Origin: Riptortus pedestris
Lineage: Eukaryota; Arthropoda; Insecta; Hemiptera; Alydidae
DNA: 64,000 bases
Assembly: GCA_019009955.1 (NCBI GenBank)
Contig: CM032228.1
Span: 71,912,001 to 71,976,000, forward strand
Direction: 5' to 3'
Positions 57,013 to 64,000 of this stretch are shown here, piece after piece (positions within the stretch are counted from its first letter, which is position 1; each line of letters begins with the position of its first letter). The notes beneath the pieces were generated by a model. That model worked only from the letters and a program-made list of their open reading frames with translations. It was not told the origin of the DNA and made no database searches. The translations under genes were made by a program, and so were the position numbers.

Positions 57013-57766
57013 TACTCTAGACTCTATTTTTGGCTTGACTATTACCCAGCCCCTTTACGTTGTGAGACCCTGAGTTATGTTGTACTACTCGGTCGCCTCT
57101 TAGTCGTTATACACACCGCCTTAGGCGGCCAAGAGACCCGCTGAGTTCGCTGGTTGTACTTTGTTCCCAATCCCCACTTGAAGGTCGGTCTCTCTCGCCG
57201 CTTCCATCCTACTGAATGACATATCCTTCTATTTATGTCGGGCCCTTCTGATACGAGTTTCGTATGACCCGACATTGGAAAAATGTAGTTTCATTGGTAT
57301 ATAACCATATTCATACCATCCTTGATTTAAATTGTCCCTTTTAAGAAACGTAGTTACCTAGCTGTTAACCATAGAAATTCAGTTCTTTTACTTTTTTTTG
57401 AGTTTTATATTTTCGTGAGAGACCCTATATAAACTCTGGTTAAATAGGAATGTCTTTCACGTTGTTTCATTTTATGTGCTTAGCGCTTTCTGAACCAGAA
57501 ACCTTCTTCATCAGAGTAATTGGACTGCTTTCATGGGAGAGTGTGGAGTTGGTCCTCCTCACTCTCTCAGAAAGGAGTGGAAAGAGCTGCTGAGCTCCTA
57601 AACCGTTAAGTACTTAATATAAATAATTGTGAAAAGCATTGACTTCTTTAACCAGACATTATAGTACTAGCTGTATATTAGAAAAAATTAAGACTATTTT
57701 TTTTAAATTATTTTAACAAAGTGAGCAAGTAGACCTTCAAATTTTGTTATTTTGTTTTGTATTTTT
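57013..57766. other. OR copy B intron 3, post-array
   Basis: 57013-57300 (GTCGGGCCCTTCTGATACGA and CGTATGACCCGACA) is largely missing in unit A. 57370-57660 matches 20350-20640. No gene. Confidence 0.45.
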
Positions 57767-57977
57767 GGTCTTAGGTTAGCCTTGTGAGGTAAGACATTTG
57801 TCTTAATTCACTTAGCAAACCCAGAGTCGTGGGTTTAATTTACACCTGGGCAACAGAAATTATTTAGTGAAGAACTCATTAAATAAAATCCTTAGTCCAA
57901 TCCTGGCTAGAAAAGGGTGTAGATAACATGTCCCAATTAGCCTGAGTAGCATAAAGTGGATTTTAATAAATATTAAA
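57767..57977 (+). mobile_element. tRNA-derived SINE, intron 3 (counterpart of 20682)
   Basis: GGTCTTAGGTTAGCCTTGTG head, degenerate B box (GTGGGTTTAATTTACACC), ATTCATTAAATAAAATCC-like text and an AATAAATATTAAAT tail. Confidence 0.6.
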
Positions 57978-58006
57978 TTAAAACATAATCCATATTTTAT
58001 TTTCAG

Positions 58007-58165
58007 AGTGCTCATTCAATGAATTCATTATATTCCACTCCTTGGGTTCACTTTAGTAAGAGATCTAACGTTCTGCTCAATATAATGCTGACATTTGCTA
58101 AAAAACCAATCATAATGAGGGCTCCGTTTTTTAATGCAGACTGGACATTGGAAACATTTGGGGCG
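58007..58165 (+). CDS. OR copy B, exon 4
   Basis: 159 nt, TTTTCAG/ and /GTAAGC, open. Only two amino-acid differences from copy A (NK to SK in the loop; T to L). Confidence 0.85.
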
Positions 58166-58374
58166 GTAAGCTCAGATACTTTGTACATTATTTAGAATTA
58201 TTCATTATGTTATGAGGAAATATTTAACATCAATTAGAATAATGTCAAAAGTAATACCATTCTATGATATTTTATTTTTAATTAAATTTATTTATTTTTA
58301 ATATTCCAGTATTTGCAATAACTGCAGTAAAAATTTAGAGGACAGAGTATATTAATAGAAATATAATTTTTGTC

Positions 58375-59480
58375 CCTCTCTCCCTAGTGAGCAGTTAATT
58401 GGATGGGTAAAATCATTTTTAGAAAATCGGAGGCAAAAAGTTAAATTAAAAAACATTTTTTCTGATAGGGTCAAAAATAGAGCAGGAGTACCACAAGGAC
58501 CAGCATTAGGGCCACTACTGTTCTCAATCTACATCATTGACATAACATCCTAAGCCCAACATGGCAACATTCCCTTATACACAAACATTGATATATGGCT
58601 TTGAGGTTCTCCAGAAAACACAGAAGAAATTTTACAAAGAATAAACGAAGACTTAAAGAGGATCACTGAGAGGTGTGCTAATTGAAGACAAAAAAAATGA
58701 AGTTGCTCCTGCTTGGCACCCCAAAATTATTTTTAAAAAATTTGGACTACCGGGACTTTCAATACCCTTCAAATTAAATGATCAAATTATTGCAAGGAGT
58801 GAAAAAAAGAGCATCCTTGGTGTAATATTTAATAATAACCTCACATGACATGACCAAGCAGCTTTGGTAGCTAATACAATTCGAAAATCCTTATATCCTC
58901 TAATAAAATAATAAAACTTTTTCCCCTTTGAAGAGTTAAGTTAAAACTTGTCTCCAGCCTAAGTTTGCCACTAATGTGTCACTGTGATTCGGTTTACATA
59001 GAGATCACATTAAAATACAGAGAGCATAAAAGTCAGCTATACGATACATATTCAATGCTAAGAGAGATGTGGACATTACTTCTTATTTAAAAGCACGTGG
59101 ATGGTTCACTTCTAAGGTGTATAGGTGCCTTAATATATTGTGCCTTGCCAAGAAGATTCTGGATCTTGGAGTGCCTAGAAATTTTATGAAGGTTTCATTC
59201 CTGTGCATAGTGAAAGAGTGGTAAATAATTTCCTGCGGGCAGTGTGCAAAACCAACATATATCACCAGTCTTTCTCTGCCATTGCTGCAAAGGAGTTAAA
59301 CACTTTACATAAAGAAATAAGAACATCATCACTCCGAACGGCCTGCATTAATCATTTTTATATCAGTTTTAATTTGTATCATTTCTATATAGTCTTTTGA
59401 GCTAATTTGTAAATAGCATAGTAATAAACATTATTTCTATTCTCTGAAAGAGAGAACCACTGGTCCTATGACAATAAAGC
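58375..59480 (+). pseudogene. Non-LTR RT fragment (jockey/CR1-like), B-specific, intron 4
   Basis: Frames read SEQLIGWVKSFLENRRQKVK, RAGVPQGPALGPLLFSIYII (RT GVPQG..LGPLLF box), INEDLKRITERCAN, LGVIFNNNL-like text, then a C-terminal YLKARGWFTSKVYRCLNILC and HSERVVNNFLRAVCKTN. The YxDD box is degenerate (LYTNIDIWL). It ends ACAATAAAGCTTATTGATC, a tail common in arthropod CR1/jockey-like LINEs. Intron 4 is 203 bp in copy A and 1565 bp here, so the insertion followed the duplication. Confidence 0.7.
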
Positions 59481-59730
59481 TTATTGATCTATCACTCACT
59501 CTCCCTCCCTCTCTCTAGCAATTAATATAGCTATTAGCTAATATCAATTGTATCGTGCTGATATTCTAACATCTAAATACATTTTTTAAATTTAAAAACA
59601 AAATGTTTTGACTGAAATGCCCAAGTTATCAGTAGATCTAATGGTGACAGAATCTTATTCCTTTGATACCAGTTATTTAATCAATTAATTGCCTTAAAAG
59701 TATATTTAATTAAATATATATTGTTTTCAG

Positions 59731-59781
59731 ATGTTATCGGCCACCTATAAACTTGTGAATGTCTTATTGAGTTTAGTTTGA
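59731..59781 (+). CDS. OR copy B, exon 5 and stop
   Basis: Open: MLSATYKLVNVLLSLV and TGA; one amino-acid change from copy A. Confidence 0.85.
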   Translation: MLSATYKLVNVLLSLV

Positions 59782-60228
59782 TGCAGTTTTCTTTGTAGAG
59801 TTATTCGGCATTGATGGTTACGTATCTCAATGGCTTCATTTTCAACATATGTTTTCTTAAAGTGTATACTACAATTTTATTGTATTTTCAATGACAGGAA
59901 AGTGTGAAAAATATCCTGTGGTTATTATTTTTTTTTTATGTTACACTGGTTTATTAATATGTCAAAAAAACATTCTTATTAAGCAAACAAATTTGATAGT
60001 AAATATATTTTATTTTAGGTAATCATTTCAATTGCATATTTTTGGGATAAAAATAATTTGTAAATTGCAAGAGCTGATAATATTAAATTGACTGATAATA
60101 TTGACTTGTAATACTAAATACTAAATAAATTTTTATATTTATATATTAAAGTTCATGTAGGCATTTAAATGTTTTGCATTGAGTTTCTTTTATTCCCAGT
60201 CATAAATCGTTATTATAGTAATAGTTAT
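59782..60228. other. 3' flank of OR copy B
   Basis: Colinear with 21334-21960, without the SINE of unit A. No gene. Confidence 0.5.
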
Positions 60229-60267
60229 TTTTATTGATACAGTATATATTTATACATACACGCACGC

Positions 60268-60274
60268 ACCCATG

Positions 60275-60368
<94 letters not shown>
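60268..60368. repeat. CA then TA microsatellite, B-expanded
   Basis: GCGCGCACACAC.. (about 25 CA units), then TA units. Unit A has only GTGTATGTATCTCTAATACA at this position. Confidence 0.9.
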
Positions 60369-60372
<4 letters not shown>

Positions 60373-60964
60373 CATATAAGCTGCCAAATTGTTGTTACTA
60401 GAACATCGAGCTCATGATTATTCACTGAATTTCGAGGAGAAAGGTGATCTACAAGGACGTGATGGTGCTTTCCATTTGTGAATGAATTTAATAGTGAAAA
60501 CATCAGACACTACAATATTCAAATATAAATTAATTCTGGCATGATGATGATACAATATTCAAACATAATAAATAGATTAAAAATAGACGCAAGGTACGGT
60601 GTTGAAAGATGCCAAAGTCCATGTGACATGGATGACAGTTGAATTTTATAAAAGAACACCTGATAAGATATAAAAGAGCCTGATCCTCTCTTCATCATAA
60701 TGTAAATTATAAATGTTTCTGAAATAATTATAGCGAATAAATACAATGATAAAAGGCTGATTGGTGTATACATCAAATAAAAAATAAAAATTATCTTCTT
60801 TTGCTGATGAGTATCAATGTAGCTCATTGCAAGGGGTAATTAAGACAACTAAAAGATATTCTTTTAATATGAAAGAGGAATAACAATTTACATGTATAAG
60901 GTATAGATTAAACCCATCTGAAACAAAATACAGCGACAGTGTTAGATCAAAAGTTTGTGTGAAT

Positions 60965-61077
60965 GAAAAATGGAATACTATTGTCATACCTCTCGGTGGA
61001 GACCGTCGTCACCGAGAGGTATGACAATAGTATCATTTATATTGGCGGTTCTAACCCTTTATTTGAAAAATGGAATA
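60965..61077. mobile_element. 100-bp insertion with a perfect 24-bp hairpin and 13-bp flanking repeats
   Basis: Arms 60975-60998 and 61010-61033 (ATACTATTGTCATACCTCTC start) pair perfectly over 24 bp around an 11-nt loop GAGACCGTCGT. GAAAAATGGAATA occurs at 60965-60977 and 61065-61077. Unit A at about 22597 has a single ATAAATGGAATAATTCAC, so exactly 100 bp were gained in B. Confidence 0.8.
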
Positions 61078-61552
61078 ATTCACTCGAAATGATAGTTATT
61101 GTATTTGAAGATACAAATAGGAAATACAGTAGATGACATAATAATTGTTGCTACAATGTGTTAATAAAGTCAATTATTGAAGGAAAAGAAACCAAGTAAA
61201 ATTAGTCACATGAAAGGACATGGAGGACATAACATCCAGCTGAAAGAAAGATTAACTGTACTCTTAGTATAGGGCAAAATGAAAACAGGAGTAACTACTA
61301 GACCTCAACCCCTTCCCACATAGAGCCCTAAAGGCATAAAGTCACAAATAAACAATATTTTTTCAAAGAGGAGTGAATGACTATTGTCTTCCATGTGACC
61401 ACTCCGAGGTTAAGTAAAGTCCCCCTCTCTCTCGATGACTAAGTTGTTCTAATCCTCAGACATTTATTTTACATCCGCTTGTTCTTCTGCTGAAATTGTT
61501 CTCTCTTAAAGTAAAGACATATAATAGAATGGTAATATCTATAAAGACTAAG

Positions 61553-61757
61553 GGGGCTCAGGTTACCCGTGTAAGTTAAAGCATTGGCTTTAATCTCACA
61601 TAGCTAACCTAGAGTGGTAAATTCAATTCCTGCCTGGGAAAATAGGAATTTAGGCCCATGACCACCTTGACTACAAAAGGATGGTAACCTGTAGATAACC
61701 CGTCCCAAAAGGCCATAGTAGGATAAAGCAGACGTTAATAAATAAATAAATATAACG
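61553..61757 (+). mobile_element. tRNA-derived SINE, B-specific
   Basis: GGGGCTCAGGTTACCCGTGT head, GTAAATTCAATTCCTGCC B-box-like text, GGTAACCTGTAGATAACCC and an (AATA)n tail. In unit A (about 22873) TATAAAGACTATGTAATAG runs through without it. Confidence 0.7.
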
Positions 61758-64000
61758 AATATGCAATAGTAACAAACAAAGGTAGAAACAAAAATAGAAA
61801 AGTACAAAAGAAAAAATATATTTATAAGGAAAACAATAAAAAAACTAAAACATATTACTTTATACACATAATTTTCTATTTATTCTTTAAGAAACGAGTA
61901 ATAACCATAAATTACTTTCATATAAATATCAGTTTCCTGCTTTGCATTATGATGTTTTTTTTCCTTATGGTATTGTTAAAACCCTGTGATTTCTACTTCT
62001 TTTTCCAAATTATGTATACAGCATAACATACATAATTAACATATTTACATGCTAGCAAAAATATATTACCCATTTAAGTACTGTAATTAATTCATGATAA
62101 ATTGAATTATATCTTATCCTAAGAAAACAATGTACACATCAGTAATCCTGGTCTTAATTCTATGTTAATTTACAATTATGGAATTAAAATTTTGTACAAA
62201 ACGTATAAATTTTCCTATTTACAATACTATTAATTTTTCATAACTGTATTTTTTTACTTATTTAGAATTTTTTTTAAAAAGGCAGCAAAATTACAAACTA
62301 AATCCTTCTCTTTGGTCAAATACAATTTTAGAGTATGGAAATATTTTCCCATTTGTGATGAAAATTATTCTAAATAGCTCTTAGCACTTAAATAATTTAG
62401 AAGCTACTATAATTGACTGTTTCATAACATACAACACAGTTCATTGTAAATCACATATAACAATATAAAGAAAGTTAATAACCTTAAGTCTGTAAAAAAA
62501 AAAAAAAAATAATACAAAGAAATAATGAAATAAATTTCACAATGTACTACCTACCTAAATTTATGACATTTAAAACATTTTGAAATGTTTTTAATTTACT
62601 TATTAATTTATGATATATATTTTTTTAACATACACATACTAGGGTGTTAACAACATTTGAAGTAATAAGTACTTTTTCAGATTAATGTTTCTTTAGATGT
62701 GTAGTAGTTGAATTAAGGCTATATTAGAATATGTATATGTCTGAAACACTCATATGTATATTAAACAAATAAAATTGAAAATAGTGTTCAGAGCTGCAAT
62801 AATTTTTTCATCTTTTCCATGGTTCTAAAAATAAAATTTTAATCAATGAGGGCCAAGTAAATTAATTCTTATTATAATTGCATACAAAACGAAGCAAAAA
62901 ATAAATAGTCGTCTTTTCAAAATATTAAAAATTCTACTCTTAATCTATAAATTAAATTAAATTATTTTAAATACTGCATATTCCATATCATAAGCAGATT
63001 ATTAAAAATATTTCTCAACAAGTTCAGTATGTTACAGAGGAATGGAAGAGCCAAAGCCCTTGACTGGGATCAAGATGTTTTCGAAAATTAATTTTAAGAT
63101 TATTATTATTACTTTTTTTAAACAAAGCAAATAAGTTCTTTAATGCTTTACAAACTAGGTCATTATAATTTTAAATAAATTTCATTCAATGATACCTATT
63201 GTTTGTAAAGTTAATTATAAGAGATTTTTATAGGGCCATCTCAAAGTTGATGATTCAGCCCTGTTATAGTAATATAGTTACATCAAGAATAATTTTATTT
63301 GTTGGTTTAACTAGAATCAGTTGTTTTTATGAATCATTCAATGAAATCCAAAGAACGAAGTTCTTAAATTTCTAAATTAAATGGGGCTGAGACAATTCAA
63401 TCTTGGATGATTGCCATCAACCTCAGTATTGAGAAAGTAAAACAAGTTTTCTCTTTGTAATTTGTATACTTGGGCTGATAAATGCCCTTGATTTCAATAT
63501 TATTTCCCTCCTTCTGCTACCTTCACAGAAGACTTCCAGGTGAATAAATGCATCGCTCAAATAAAAAAATGATATTCAGAGGTACATTCATTCCTTTCTC
63601 TTTAAAGCCACATTAAATGAATTCAGATTAGGTTGAGGATTATTTAACTACAGTTGTGTCTACAAAATTAGGATGTACATTAGACATTTGTAAATATAAG
63701 TAACAAACATCTTGGATTGGAATGTTGTTTTGCTGTTGGTGAGAATAAACTACAATAGCATTACAAAACATTTCAGAACATCCCTAAATTAATTTAAAAA
63801 TATCCCCCAAAGGATTACAGCTGCCTCATTTTTAATTCCAAGGAAAATGTAGTACGTCCTCATGGAAAAATATAGTAGCACCAACCTTAATTGCAATTAG
63901 ATTAGAGGTGAAAAGAATTAGGGTATACTTGGTAAAGTTTTAAACTATTTGGTCAGCATATGGGGATTAATGAAAAAATATTTTAAAATATTAAAAAAAT
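61758..64000. other. AT-rich 3' flank of unit B, no gene recognised
   Basis: 61840-62000 and 63105-63678 align with 22910-23110 and 23110-23612 of unit A. 62010-63105 is a B-only AT-rich segment with no coding or TE signature I can name. 63679-64000 lies beyond the end of detectable A/B similarity. Confidence 0.5.

Larger units (their letters stand above)
40396..59781 (+). pseudogene. Insect odorant receptor, unit B copy: five exons, exon 1 broken
   Basis: Exons at the same places as in copy A: 40396-41247, 51489-51588, 52566-52661, 58007-58165, 59731-59781. All splice sites are kept (GT-AG) and exons 2-5 are open. Exon 1 carries a one-base insertion near 40555-40562, which gives a TAA at 40561 after 55 codons. 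It also has a TAG at 41207 at the site of a 21-bp in-frame deletion relative to copy A. Intron 1 is 10.2 kb, filled with repeats, and introns 3 and 4 carry a satellite array and a LINE. Between the two lesions the sequence is still about 95% identical in protein to copy A. It is a recent pseudogene, a polymorphic null allele, or (for the single base) an assembly error. The TAG lesion makes a simple error less likely. Confidence 0.85.

Noticed and set aside
60965..61077. Perfect hairpin as a rho-independent terminator or riboswitch
   Set aside because: Eukaryotic context; the empty site in unit A shows that it is an insertion.

Overview
This is an AT-rich insect nuclear window. It carries one spliced odorant receptor (OR, 7tm_6 family) gene that looks intact, plus a tandem second copy whose first exon is broken. 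Almost everything else is transposable element (TE) or simple repeat. The order of insect cannot be fixed from the sequence. Insect identity rests on the OR family and on the TE mix: piggyBac, mariner, PIF/Harbinger, jockey- and I-type LINEs, Ty3/gypsy and copia.

Layout. 1-3660: patchwork of Helentron-like (HINE-like) elements, a copia relic, a purine-rich minisatellite and an I-type LINE end. 3661-23612 is unit A of a large tandem segmental duplication. It opens with a truncated Ty3/gypsy pol fragment carrying a PIF/Harbinger insertion (3918-5077, TAA target duplication). The five-exon OR gene follows (exons 9488-10350, 13635-13734, 18080-18175, 20921-21079, 21283-21333; 422 aa). 23613-36264 is TE sequence between the units: a transposon-like gene in two opposed copies, split by a complete LTR retrotransposon (23969-27895; two 140-bp LTRs, CCCTT duplication), then a minus-strand gypsy element split by a full-length jockey-type LINE (30353-34992). 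36265 to about 63678 is unit B, with the same gypsy start, the same non-coding flank and the same five OR exons (40396-41247, 51489-51588, 52566-52661, 58007-58165, 59731-59781). Exon 1 of B has a frameshift and a premature stop; exons 2-5 stay open.

Because the two units are paralogous, each serves as the empty-site control for insertions in the other. This gives a relative history. The HINE at 7770/38830, the 118-bp satellite arrays and the intron-3 SINE predate the duplication. The Harbinger, piggyBac and intron-downstream SINE are A-specific. The mariner, the intron-4 LINE, the SINE at 61553 and a 100-bp hairpin insertion at 60978 are B-specific.

Two unclassified repeat families stand out. 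One is a HINE-like family with a 20-bp terminal palindrome and a TA-microsatellite core. The other (called family Y here) has a head with a TAGCT..GGTACCCGG signature, an internal array of about 297-bp monomers and a T-rich/TATA tail, present as a head-to-head inverted pair around a TA tract. No CRISPR, rRNA or standalone tRNA gene was seen. All comparisons were made by eye.
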